Of a stretch of DNA of 64,000 nucleotides, positions 20,960 through 31,049 are shown piece by piece; the first letter of the stretch is position 1, and every line of letters begins with the position of its first letter. A program made the translations under genes and the position numbers. Below the pieces are notes generated by a model. It did not search any database and was not told the DNA's origin. It was given only the letters and a program-made list of their open reading frames with translations. Source of the stretch: Porpolomopsis calyptriformis (Eukaryota; Basidiomycota; Agaricomycetes; Agaricales; Hygrophoraceae). The stretch spans positions 1,414,470 to 1,478,469 of the forward strand of contig OX621175.1 of the NCBI GenBank assembly GCA_951640195.1. Reading direction: 5' to 3'.

Positions 20960-23900
20960 GAACGTTCCATCTCTCTAAGTCGTGAAGTTGATATGTTGAG
21001 GAATCATTCGGGAATTGCGATCGATCTTCGAGCGAAGTATGGGATGACTCTGAACGCAGCGATCAGACGATGTAAGATGGATCCGTTGAGCTCTGCGACG
21101 ATATAAGCTTTCCCTAGGTTTCAAGATATCACGACTAGGGGTCCTAGGTATCAAGGATGCATTTTCCGATTGAGAGACTTCTCAATTTTCGTGTTCCAAA
21201 TGAGTATGAGATCGCCAGTCTTGAAGTTGTAGTCACGAATGGTCTTCTCGTGTTTCTTCTCGAATCGAACGGTGGATCGTAGGCAAGCAGCAAGAACCTT
21301 CGATCAAAGTTGCTCTAAATCAGTGTCTCATTTTTGTAGGGCAATCGCGCGTTGCGATATTAGATCAGTCATCGAGAGAACTGAATCTGGAGCAGGAAGG
21401 AGATACATCGCTTCGGAAATATCTAGAGGAAGCAATGGCTGAGACCCTGTGACAGCAAAGTAGGGTGAGTATCCCAGTTGCTTTCGGGTAGTGACGCGCT
21501 CAGCCCAGAATACAGAGTAGGCTCCCATCGACCATTGTTTCTGATCGCCATCGACGGCTTTGAATAGCGATTGTCGTACATCGAAGTGAGATCATTTGAC
21601 TATTCCGTTCGCGCAAGAGTTGTATCCGCTGATGCGAATATGGTTGATTCGATAGCGCTTGGCGAGGTGATCTACGGCTCCTAAGAAGGCCATTCCGTTA
21701 TCTGTGATGATTTCTCGAAGAGAGCCCCAGTGGCAGATTATATCCTCGAAGATCCATTCGCCAATTGATTTCACTGTTTCCGAATGAAGCATTCGAAATT
21801 CGGGATAGTGGGTGAGGGAGCATCGCCCTTGGACTATATATCGAAATGGACCGGATTGGGGCATGTGCATTGTGTCGACGTAGATTTTGGCGAACAGGGG
21901 AGCTGGCATGGAGACAGTTGGAGGGACGAGGGCTTGTGTGGTTTGGCGAACCTGACAGGTATGACACGTCCGAACAAACCAGACTATGTCGGGGGCCATA
22001 TGGGGCCACCAGAAGCATTCGGAAATGATCGATCGGGTAGCAAAGATAGCCTTGTGGCCTGTTTGATTGTGAAGTTCCATCATGATCGCTAATCGGCGAT
22101 CCGGATCGATGACTAATTTGTGAGCGCCTTGTCTATCCTTTCGCCACAGTTGATTGTTGTCGATAAAGAACTCTTCGCAGTATTGTATAAAACTTGCGTA
22201 GTTGCTGTCGGACATGTTGCTCGGTTGTTCGAGATCTGAGAGCCATTTTCAAACGAGGATAAGTCGTCGATCATCTTGCTGAGCTGCTTCCAATTGCGGA
22301 ACAATGTTGTATGAATCGGTACGTGGATGGATATGGTCCTCCTCCTCCTCACTGAAATGTTTACTCTGCGAGTAAACTGAGGTGGGCATTTGGAGGGGTT
22401 TCATTCGGAGCATGGGCAAATCGTTGATATGGTGCATTAGTCCGTGGACACGATCGATCCAATCATCGAAGTCTTTATTGATCAGTTCTTCATTATCTTG
22501 GTCATCAGGCTGTTGGGGATGTCGAGAGAGACCGTCGGGACCATGGTTCAAACCTGCGACATGTACCAAAGTAAAATGGAACATGAGAATTGCTACGATC
22601 CATCTGTTAATACTGGCTTGAGGCGCGATGTCCGGGTTCGCTAGCATTCCTTTGATATAGCGAGCGTCGACTTCTATAATGAGGTTCCGAACGCCGATGA
22701 GGTATAGTCGGAGTGATCGCAAGGCTCGATAGAGACCATATATTTCAAGTTTCGGTTGAGAGAACCATCTTTCTCAATCGTTCAACGTGATTGAACCGAA
22801 TCGATTATAGTACTGTTTCTTCGGGTTGTCAGGATCGCATTGGCACAAGTGAAAGCCAACCGCGATATAGGAGGTGTCAACAGCGAGTATGACTGGAGCG
22901 TCAGAAGTATAATCAAGAACTCGTAGAGTGGGTGATTCTAGAAGGGCTTGCTTGAGGTCCTCTTGAGCGGCGAGTTGATCGGGACTGAATTCAAAGGGCA
23001 TATCTTTCCTAGTGAGCTTGACTAGGTGGTTCGCTCAATGCGTGAAGTTGCGAATGAAAATCCAAACGATGCCAATAGTGCCAAGGAAGGCTCGAACTTC
23101 GGAGAGGTCTTTACAGGGACCCCAATTTCGGATCGCTGAGACACGCGATTCGTCAGGTAGTTGTCCTAAGTGAGTACATCGGTGTCCGAGAATGGTGGTT
23201 TCCTCTACGCACAAGAATGATTTATAGCCTGACATCGTTCCACCGCAGTATTTCATTCGCTGAACTATTCGATTGAGATTCCCGAAGTGTTCCCATATGA
23301 ATCGTTGAATTCCGTCGTTCTCTGGAATTGTTTCATAGGATCCATCAGGAAGTACGTATCGAGTCGCGGGACCCTTTACAGGGATATCATCGATATAGGG
23401 GATCGTAAACTCAGGAATCTCCAGTTGGAGAATATAGGTGACGTCGTCGTAAAAAACGGGCATGGAATTCATCCATCCCATTGGTAGGGTAACTAGTCGA
23501 TGAGCCCCATAGGGTGTTTGGAAGGTGGTTAGATCGTGAGACAAAGGCGCGATCACTCGCTCATCATATCCAACGTAAAGATCGAACATAGCGCCGCAGG
23601 ATCGACCGCCAAACTGTTTGGCCAAGTGTTCGGGGATTGGCGTCACTCCCGAATGTCAAATCGTGACTTGATTGAGTGGTTCGAGACTGTGAACGATTCT
23701 AAGTTCTTTCCCTCCTTTCTTTAGAACGGTGAACCATTGCGATCGGTAGGAGGAGTTCAAGGGTTCGTAGACACCAGCATCGATTTTTCGCTGGATAACT
23801 TTGCAGACTTCGTGATAGATACCTGGGGGAATCGGAATATTCTTTTGTACCCAAGGCGTATGTGGTATTACTGGGAGATCGATGGGAGGGAAAAAGTCGG

Positions 23901-24042
23901 ATCTGAAACATCCTTGTTCAGAGTCGTTCCAGGCAAAAGTGAGATCTTGTTTTCTCATGAAATTGTGAAGGAGAGCCCTTTCCTGAGGCCAAAGGAAATC
24001 TCCAGGGTGAGCTTTATCGAAAAGCTCCATTTGTTCGGTCAT
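20960..24042 (-). pseudogene. Element B pol: RT, RNase H, integrase
   Basis: One continuous minus-strand frame from 24042 to about 20960. RT: FPPIDLPVIPHTPWVQKNIP, IVHSLEPLNQVTI, then the catalytic YIDDIPVKG (normal YxDD) and GYKSFLCVEE. RNase H: DQLAAQEDLKQALLESPTLR, VILAVDTSYIAVGF, LIIEVDARYIKGML. Integrase: zinc finger region ending CHTCQVRQT, core with VDTMHMP, IITDNGMAF and GYNSCANGIV, C-terminal TGDLILIWNTKIE and AAFRVIPYFAR. Nine TGA codons (23656, 23035, 22774, 22249, 21592, 21328, 21304, 21151, 21121) interrupt it, all in one phase and each where Arg fits. No frameshift was seen in this 3 kb. Confidence 0.92.
22342..22361 (-). promoter_or_regulatory. Central copy of the polypurine tract in element B
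   Basis: Twenty bases identical to 19126-19145, inside pol between RNase H and integrase. On the minus strand it reads acatttcagtgaggaggag. It resembles a central polypurine tract such as those of Ty1 and lentiviruses. Confidence 0.5.
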
Positions 24043-24045
24043 GTA

Positions 24046-24851
24046 TCATTCAGTCGGAGTAAATGTCGGAGGGTTCGGGTCGAGTGTTAGTATGTCTGCG
24101 AGTGGATTGCCAAAGATTTTCTGAATGATTCGGAATTTGTCGGGGAGTTCAGCTATTACAGAGCGAACTTTCTTCGAGACAGGTTTATATTTCTTTTTCG
24201 ATGCGAGGAAGGTTGCAATTTCCATCGATCGATCGAGACGGTCGGAAGTGGAAGGTCGATCGCTAGTTGATTGAGATTTAGAGATAAGGTCGGGGAGGTC
24301 ACAAGCGGATAAATAAGTGTGGGAAACTGTTGAAACTTTATTTGTTGCACATAGAGGCGCACAGGAATTGACAGATAGCATAGATGTAGTGTGGTCGTAA
24401 TCTAGAATTATCGCGATCTCTCCTTGATCAGGAATCAAATCCTCGATGAGTGAAAATCCAAACGATGCTTCGGCAGTCCTTGTGGAACCATCGGAATCGT
24501 GACGGTCCTTCCGCTATTCAGATCACAAATAGTGATCGTCTGGTTTTCGTCGGCGAAATTCTTGACAAGGCTTTGAGCTAAAATGTTGAACGGTCTTCTG
24601 AGCAAGATATCATAGGTGGGAGTGCGAATGACGTGGATTTGAAGGTACAGGGTTATGTCACCGATCTGACAGGGGACATTCCTCATGAGACCTAAAGATT
24701 GGTCTATTTCGCCATTGGCCGATTGCATGTTAAGTTGGATGGTCAGGTCATAGATGAGTCCTAGGTCGTGACAAACGGCTTCGGACATGGCGATTATCTG
24801 AGATCCGGGATCGACGATACATTCGATCGTTTCTTTATGATCGATCAACAT
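24046..24851 (-). pseudogene. Element B protease and linker to RT
   Basis: 24851-24435 carries a retropepsin-like fold: CIVDPGSQIIAMSEAVCHD with DPGS in place of the usual D(S/T)G, then IHVIRTPTYDILLRRPFNIL (the ILLGRPF-type motif). The frame then shifts to 24438-24046, a spacer rich in Ser/Asp leading to IQKIFGNPLADILTLDPNPP just before RT. The frame change may be decay or the normal gag-pol arrangement of this family; one copy cannot tell. Confidence 0.75.
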
Positions 24852-24860
24852 GATGATTGA

Positions 24861-26760
24861 TCAGAGGGCATGCGATTCCTTTGCGACAGTAACGGTGTGA
24901 GGGGTTTCATCGGAGGACAGAGTGTTCAGGTACAATTCGTAGGGGTCAGGCACGGTGATCGAACAATCATCGTCGTCGCAATAAGGGAGGGCGTTATTCG
25001 GAATCGCTTCTACTTTGACGGTTTTGACCACAATTGGTCGACTAGGAGGCTGAGTTCGTTTAGGCATTACTGCCTCTCGAACCTTCGATCGGACTTCGGG
25101 TGAGAGGGATAGCAACTCTTCGGGGGAAAGTGTGATGCAAGGGGTTTTCATTGAACGAGTATAGATGTTGGAGGCGATCTTGGCGTCTTGGATCGGCGCT
25201 TGAGTGTGGTACGAGGGGTCTCTGTCTCTCTTTGCCATCGGAGAGCCAAAGTTTCGGATGTGGGGTGGTACATAGTTGGACTCTTTCACTTTTGCGAATG
25301 GATGTTCCGTTGTAGTCGGTTAAGTCGGGGTGGTCGCGATTGGAGCACTCGATGGTTTGTCGGTCGCTTTCTCTTTCTCAGATTCTTGTCGTCGAGGCCG
25401 AACTATCTCTACTCCATTGAAGGTCTTCTTGCTTCTTGCTTCTTAATGTGAAGATCTCTTTTTCGAGAGCAGCAATTTGTTCGTTGGCGGTCAGTTGGTA
25501 TGTTTCGGTTGCTGGATCGCGTTGGATACCTGCTGAAATTCCATACATCATTCCAGCGGTTGGAGTTGGGTTTTGCTTATACCATTCATCCATTCGTTCT
25601 TTCAGGGTTTTTCCCGGCATTTGCTGGGGGACGAACCTGTCGTTCGGGAGTATGATCCTTCCTTCGAAGTTTTTCTTGCATCGACCATTTTGAATATATT
25701 CGCGGCAGGTCGGGCAGCTTCCGATGAAGTGATCGGGACTTCCACAGAAGACACAAGTTTTCGGCTCAAATGGGTTGGCAGCGTTGGGTTGTCGTTCCAA
25801 AGTTTGTGGTGATCGAGGAGGCGGGTTTCATTTCAGGGGACCTCTATTGTCCAGGGTTTTGACCAACGTAGTCATTAGTTTTTCCATGAAGACACTGAGG
25901 TCTTCTTGTTTAGTGGCAGGGGTGGTAGTCGTCGTCGAAGTCATCGTTTCGCACAGTAGAAAGGTGTTCGGAGACGTTCCATAGAGAACGAAATGAGCTG
26001 CCTCGTTGATATCGTTTACCCCATAAGGATCGTCGGGGAAGTGGTTGGGGAACTTGATCTCCAGTTGTCAGATGATTCTAGTCCAGAGTTCGGGTTGGAA
26101 TCCTCAGACGAAAGCGTGACTTTGTTCCGCTTCGGAGATTCTGTTCTTTGATCGCAGAAATTTGGTAATTGCCAGGAACGATCGGAAATACGCTCCGAGT
26201 TCGTTTGTGTTCATGATTCCTAGTCGAAGCTGTTCTCCAACTATTTTGTCCATGTCAGCGATGGACCACTTTCGATCATCTTCCGATCCTGGGTATAGCT
26301 TATAGATGGCGGCGATGAATTCGTCGAACGTGTGTCCAGCTTGGAACTCCGTTTGGTATTCCCAGAGTTCAGAGGTATCAATGTCGACGTACTTGCAGGC
26401 ATAGATCTTCTTAGCATCGTCGTTGGTGATGCTACAATTGGCAAAAAGACCTCTGAGGTCTTGGAAGTATCTTCGAAGTTCACGAGGTTGTTCAGGATTG
26501 AACTTCGGGGTGGTCGAGTGACCACGAGCGGGCATAACTAGAGTTGGTGGAGTCATCATTGTCGTCGTAGAAATCGAGGATAAAGACGAAAGTGATATAG
26601 TAGAGGATGGTTTGTTGGGCGAATCGGGTTTGTTGATTGAAGTTGAATTTCGATTTATTTGAGAGCTGGGAAGTGTTAGTTGGGTCGGATTGGTGTTCCG
26701 AGTGAATCTATCTCGTAGGGTAGTACTTCGAGTGACTCGATTGTGCGTTGGGAATGGCAG
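24861..26760 (-). pseudogene. Element B gag
   Basis: Minus-strand gag frame from about 26750 (no ATG retained there; first Met in the open part at 26559) through FNPEQPRELRRYFQDLRGLF, ELWEYQTEFQAGHTFDEF and NTNELGAYFRSFLAITKF. TGA codons stand at 26104, 26068, 25828 and 25378, all in the same phase. At about 25750 a Cys/His cluster CVFCGSPDHFIGSCPTC gives the nucleocapsid-like knuckle. Confidence 0.85.
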
Positions 26761-26800
26761 TTTGAAGGACTGAGTCGAAGGAATCTTTTAAGATTTTAAT

Positions 26801-26827
26801 AGTGGGCCCTCGCGGTGGGCTCCAAAA
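26801..26827 (-). promoter_or_regulatory. Primer-binding site region of element B
   Basis: Directly after the 5' LTR end (minus strand) the sequence reads tttTGGAGCCCACCGCGAGG. A TGG start is expected of a site complementary to a tRNA 3' CCA end. I cannot name the tRNA. Confidence 0.5.
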
Positions 26828-27435
26828 TGATACGTCTGCTTCATGTATGAGAACCGAACACAGAACAAGGTGCGAGGATGACTATAAAGAGTCTCGACAC
26901 AGTCTATGATCGATGATCATGGAAAGGAAGTCTTTGATCGTTTGCAAACGAGATCGATCGGGGAATCAGAAGGATCGGAAAGTCGAAAGAGGAAGTCTTA
27001 GAAGATCTAGAAAGGATCTAGACTCGAGAGCGAAAGAGAAGCGAATATCTAACTTGTTGGATCACTAGCTACAACATACAGTATATATATCTTCTAGTAC
27101 AAGGATCCCTTTGAGTGTATATGATAAAGGGGGAGCCTCTCTAATAATCTAAGGGGAAAGTAGTAAATGGGAATGAAGGAATTGAATGAAAAGGGAGAAA
27201 TAGAAGAGATCAGATGCCTTTGAATAGTGTCTTCCCTTTGATATACAAACTTTCATTCGCGTTCAGAAAGCTTCGATCGCGTTCGGAGTGTTCGATGATT
27301 CTCGAAGTCATTTGGAACATTCGGGAGCTATCAGGAGTGTTCGGAGGGTTCGAGTTTGTATTCGAAGGACTTGGTAGGCGTCTAGTATTCGTATAGTTGA
27401 ATATACAGTGCTCAGGGGATGGAGGGGTCGTATCA
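26828..27435 (-). repeat. 5' LTR of element B (608 bp)
   Basis: Direct copy of 18517-19124. Starts (minus strand) TGATACGACCCC and ends GTATCA. ACGT follows at 27436-27439. Confidence 0.95.
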
Positions 27436-27640
27436 ACGTACATAACTGCTTACCATCCATGCTCCTTCCCAAAGGCTGCTAATGTCATGAAATTGGCGTT
27501 CGCTCTCTTAAAATTTCTCTCTTTTCTTCGTTCTTTTCTTTTCTTTCTTATGGCAGTTCTTTTGGAGGGGAGGCTGTCTTTATTGGCAGCGGAAACTACT
27601 TGTACAAAGGGAGGAGTCCATGTCCGACTAATTATTTATA

Positions 27641-28614
27641 CTAGTCCGTCTTGGCAATCTCCTGCACCATACTGTCCCTCAGGAACTCTACGAAGCTCGA
27701 GACTACTTGACCATCTAATGCGGCCAACTTGTTGCCCCAGTAAATTGCCCCATTAGTGTCACCACCGGAGGCCTGCAACTCAGCAGCCTTCCCTTCTATG
27801 AAACCCATTGCTATCTTTCTCGCTTCCTCACCCAGCCAATCGTTGGTAGGACTCCACAACAAACTAGGAGGAACTTCCTCTTCCTCAACCTTGACGTTAA
27901 CATTGGTCGACGACAAGGACAAATCTTCAACTAAAAAGATAAAGGATCAGCAGTTACGAAGAGACCGAGAGAGTTAAGGGCATTACCACTAGATAAAGGA
28001 CTTAATGGACCAGGGGTCCAAGGACGGAAAGGGGGACTGGCAGCCCAGTCAACTGCCTCCTTCTTGACGGAAGGAAGAGAGTCAGCCCACTTGTCGGACC
28101 CCCAATTAACCTGCTCCTCCAAAGGGAGCTGGGAGGTAGGAGGAGGGGCATCGTCATCCCAAGCTAAAAGAAGGAAAGCCTATTATCAATAAACATAGAC
28201 TAACAAAGACAAAACAAGATACATACCAAGTGGATCCTCCATCAAGCCACAAACATGCTGGATTGGCCAGCGAACATATGGACACTTTCTGACCTTATGC
28301 TTGCCACCGCAAGCAAAACAAGAGAAGGAGGACCAGCAGAGGTCGGCGTCGGAGGGGGTGCGCTGAAGGTAGTAGTGGAAAGAATCACAATTGAGAAAGA
28401 CAGGAGCGGTGCGGTGCACTACTCCAGACTGCTTGAAGAATCGGACGTAGTGGCCTTGGTGGGAAGGAGTCATGATGATTGACAAGGATTGAACTGAAGC
28501 GTAGGGATACAACCCCACACCTTTTATATGCTCAGACACAAAGGGAAGACTAAAAGGAGGTTCCTCAGTCAAAGAAGAGAAACCCGATACGTCGGACAAG
28601 AGATAGAAACAGTG
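27641..28614 (-). CDS. Three-exon gene with zinc-knuckle-like motif, unrecognised, 5' end unclear
   Basis: Exons on the minus strand: up to 28614 down to 28227, 28163-27987 and 27930-27641, with GT-AG introns whose phases fit, giving about 280 residues. Residues near the start read SSLTEEPPFSLPFVSEHIK, then LIMTPSHQGHY-like sequence and a CFACGGKHKVRKCPY knuckle (C-x2-C-x4-H/K-x-C type). The middle is acidic/Pro-rich (WDDDAPPPTSQLPLEEQ) and the C-terminus is helical (EEARKIAMGFIEGKAAEL). No in-frame ATG is found upstream before a TGA at about 28620, so a 5' exon is missing or the copy is decayed. It lies head-to-head with the 28981 ORF across a shared promoter-like region. It may belong to an unclassified element. 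Confidence 0.5.
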
Positions 28615-28980
28615 GCGATCTCATGACTAGAAGAACAATAGGAACCAGTCATGAGACAGCACAGCCTGATACTGCGGAAGGCTATGCCCAATAGAGTTGA
28701 GTCATCAAAACAACACAGCCTTCCGCAGTATGACTAAGAACAATGGCAAACCTTAAACCGGAGGCTGTGAACAATAGAAAATGGGGTGACTGCGGAAGCT
28801 GACTCATAGTGACTCCTATTTTAGAAATACTATATAAACCCTGAGGGCAAAGCAGATCATCACTTCATCCTCCTGTGAGATTACTTGTAGTAGCACAAAC
28901 GCAATCAGAATCATCAGACTTCTTTTCCATCAGAACAAGAAAAGAGAAACATAAACCCATAACTACTGAGCCAATCGTTC
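28615..28980. promoter_or_regulatory. Bidirectional promoter-like region with inverted repeats and TATA box
   Basis: Contains a perfect 15-bp inverted pair (atactgcggaaggct at 28669-28683 and its complement at 28717-28731), a third partial copy at 28786-28800, a shorter pair ctcatgac/gtcatgag (28620-28655), and ctatataaaccc at 28830 about 150 bp before the plus-strand ATG at 28981. Confidence 0.55.
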
Positions 28981-29190
28981 ATGCCCATATTCCCTAAACT
29001 CTCAGCAGAGGCACGCAACGGATTTAACTCACAGAACAACTTCTTTGTAGAAGTAAAACTTAACTCTGAAGGAATTATTACCCTTTACGAGGACGTCCCC
29101 ATCAGAACTTTCTTCTACATCCTACTAGACTTATTAAGCTCCAAGGCCTGCCTTGTGATTGACGAAAAGACTTGCAACTACAGTTGTGAC
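28981..29190 (+). pseudogene. Truncated ORF behind a TATA promoter, unrecognised
   Basis: ATG at 28981 opens MPIFPKLSAEARNGFNSQNN, then FVEVKLNSEGIITLYEDVPI and a hydrophobic stretch. About 70 codons in, the sequence changes to the RNase H part of element C (junction near 29190), and the frame runs on in foreign sequence to 29265. A 5' gene fragment cut by the junction. No domain recognised. Confidence 0.45.
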
Positions 29191-30936
29191 AGTATGAATC
29201 AGAAGGTCGTGTCGCGAACCTTCCAAAAGATGTCGCCACGCTTTAAGACAGTCTATTATTGCTAGAAGCTCGGCGTCGTGAGTCGGATATTTCTTTTCAG
29301 CGGGAGTTAAAGATCTTGAATAAAGGCCTACGGGTTTCCATTCATTTTCGTGCAGTTGAGACAGTATTCCTCCTAAGGCAAAACCAGAGGTGTCAGTCTC
29401 CAAGCAGTATGGCAGGTCTTGATCCGGCACTTCGAGGACAGGGGCATTTGTGAGGGAGTGTTTCAATTGGTCAAAGGCGTGTTGTCGTTTGGGGGTCCAT
29501 TCCCATACAGTATCTTTGCGGAGTAATTGGTTAAGTGGTTGAGCGATCTTTGAAAAGTCTTTGATATATTTTCTCCAGAAATTCGCACTTCCGAGAAAGG
29601 ATTGGAGCTGTTTAATGGTTCGAGGTTTGGGCCACTCAGCTATGGCTTTGACCTTCTTGGGATTGGTTCCAATATGACCTTTCGTTAAGGTCATTCCTAG
29701 ATAGATCACCTCTTCCTTCTCGAATTGACATTTGACGGGTTTACAGGAGAGTTTGTTTTTCTTCATGATGTCAAGGGTTTTGAACGTCCAGTAATGCAAT
29801 TCTTCTAGATCATCTCCGCAGATGAGAACGTCATCGATATAGATGAAAACACAACCTGATTTCAACACTTCAGCAAATCGCGTATCGATCATTCATTGGA
29901 ACGTAGCTGGAGAATTCTGTAGACCAAAGAACATCACTCTTGGAACATAGAGTCCCTTGACCGTGTTGAAGGCGGCCTTCCATTCGTCACCTTCTCTGAT
30001 CCGAATATTGTTAAATCCCCATCGGATATCCACGACTGTGAATAGTGCAGCAGATCGTAATTTTGGCTGTTGAATGATTTGATGGAGAAGTGGTAGTGGG
30101 TATCGATCAGGAACAGTAAAGTGATTCAGATAACGGTAGTCTTCGATTGGTCTGTATCCAGTGTTTTGTCCTTTCGCATTGATTTCTTCAGCTTTCTTGC
30201 TCAGGAAGAAGGGGGCAGCTTGAGGTGAGGATCCTTTGAATATTCGTCCAGTGGCCACGTTTTCTTCCAAAAACTTCTCTAGGAAGTCTATCTCTCAAGG
30301 GGACATCAGATAAGTCGCGTCATTTTGGGGTACGAAGTTATCTTTAAGGTCAATGACGTGATCGAACTCGGAATGAGGTGGAAGGCAATCGAAGGACTCC
30401 TTGGCAAAGACACTAGCATAGTCTTTCCAATAGACCTCCGGTACAAACTTTCGCATATCTTCCTCCACCGTGCTGGCTCGAGATTCGTCCGATTTTGAAA
30501 TACTTGTTATTGCCAGCGAGACCGATTCTACCACAGAGGACTCTGCTTCGCTGCTACAATACTGACGAGAAGTCTCTTTGCCTCCGAGAGCCAGTGTTGA
30601 CTTCTCCCAATCGATACTAGGGTTTTGAGCTCTGAGCCATGGGTAGCCGAGGATAATATCAAACTTGGATCCGAGGTCGGTCACTTCCAAACGGATCCTT
30701 TCGGTGTGTCCACCTGGAGCTTCTATCCAGACATCTGTGTCAAAAACGATCGGGCCTCCTCGGTTCTCTGACCCATCAGCATTCCGTACGGGGATTGGGG
30801 TTTCCAAATCCTGAAGAGTAAATTCGTGACGAGTTGTGAAGGTCTCGTCCATAAAGTTTCCAGAAGCTCCACTATCAATAAGACACGTGGCGGGGACACG
30901 TCGGCCACTGTCTGAAGCTTTGATCCAAACGTCCAT
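29191..30936 (-). pseudogene. Element C protease, RT and partial RNase H
   Basis: Protease has an intact active-site motif TCLIDSGASGNFMDETF and later IILGYPWLRAQNPSIDWEKS. RT has GRIFKGSSPQAAPFFLSKK, YRPIEDYRYLNHFTVPDRYP, FTVVDIRWGFNNIRIREGDE and the catalytic IYIDDVLICGDD. RNase H begins YCLETDTSGFALGGILSQL and ends at AWRHLLEGSRHDLLIHT, where the sequence is cut. TGA at 30295 and 29893 lie in one frame, both where Arg fits. Confidence 0.92.
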
Positions 30937-31049
30937 CGTAAGTCCTGAATTGCCCTTTTCGATAGTACCGAGAGTTCGAAATAAATTGCACGGGGTAATG
31001 GTACATCGAGTGGTATGGTCTGTAATATTGAGCGCATCGTCCGAACCTT

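Larger units (their letters stand above)
18517..27435 (-). mobile_element. Gypsy element B, 8.9 kb, both LTRs, minus orientation
   Basis: Two 608-bp LTRs (18517-19124 and 26828-27435) with tips TGATA/TATCA enclose a 7.7-kb interior. Read on the minus strand: primer site after the 5' LTR (about 26801-26827), gag with CCHC-like Cys/His, protease, RT, RNase H, integrase, a spliced antisense gene (19292-20792) and a purine tract before the 3' LTR. The coding frames have no large deletions but contain more than a dozen TGA codons, so the copy is dead. LTR divergence is about two dozen differences in 608 bp by eye, mostly transitions at CG. Confidence 0.93.

Noticed and set aside
24435..24470. Programmed frameshift between protease and RT in element B
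   Set aside because: Only one decayed copy, no recognisable slippery site with structure; ordinary decay explains it equally well.
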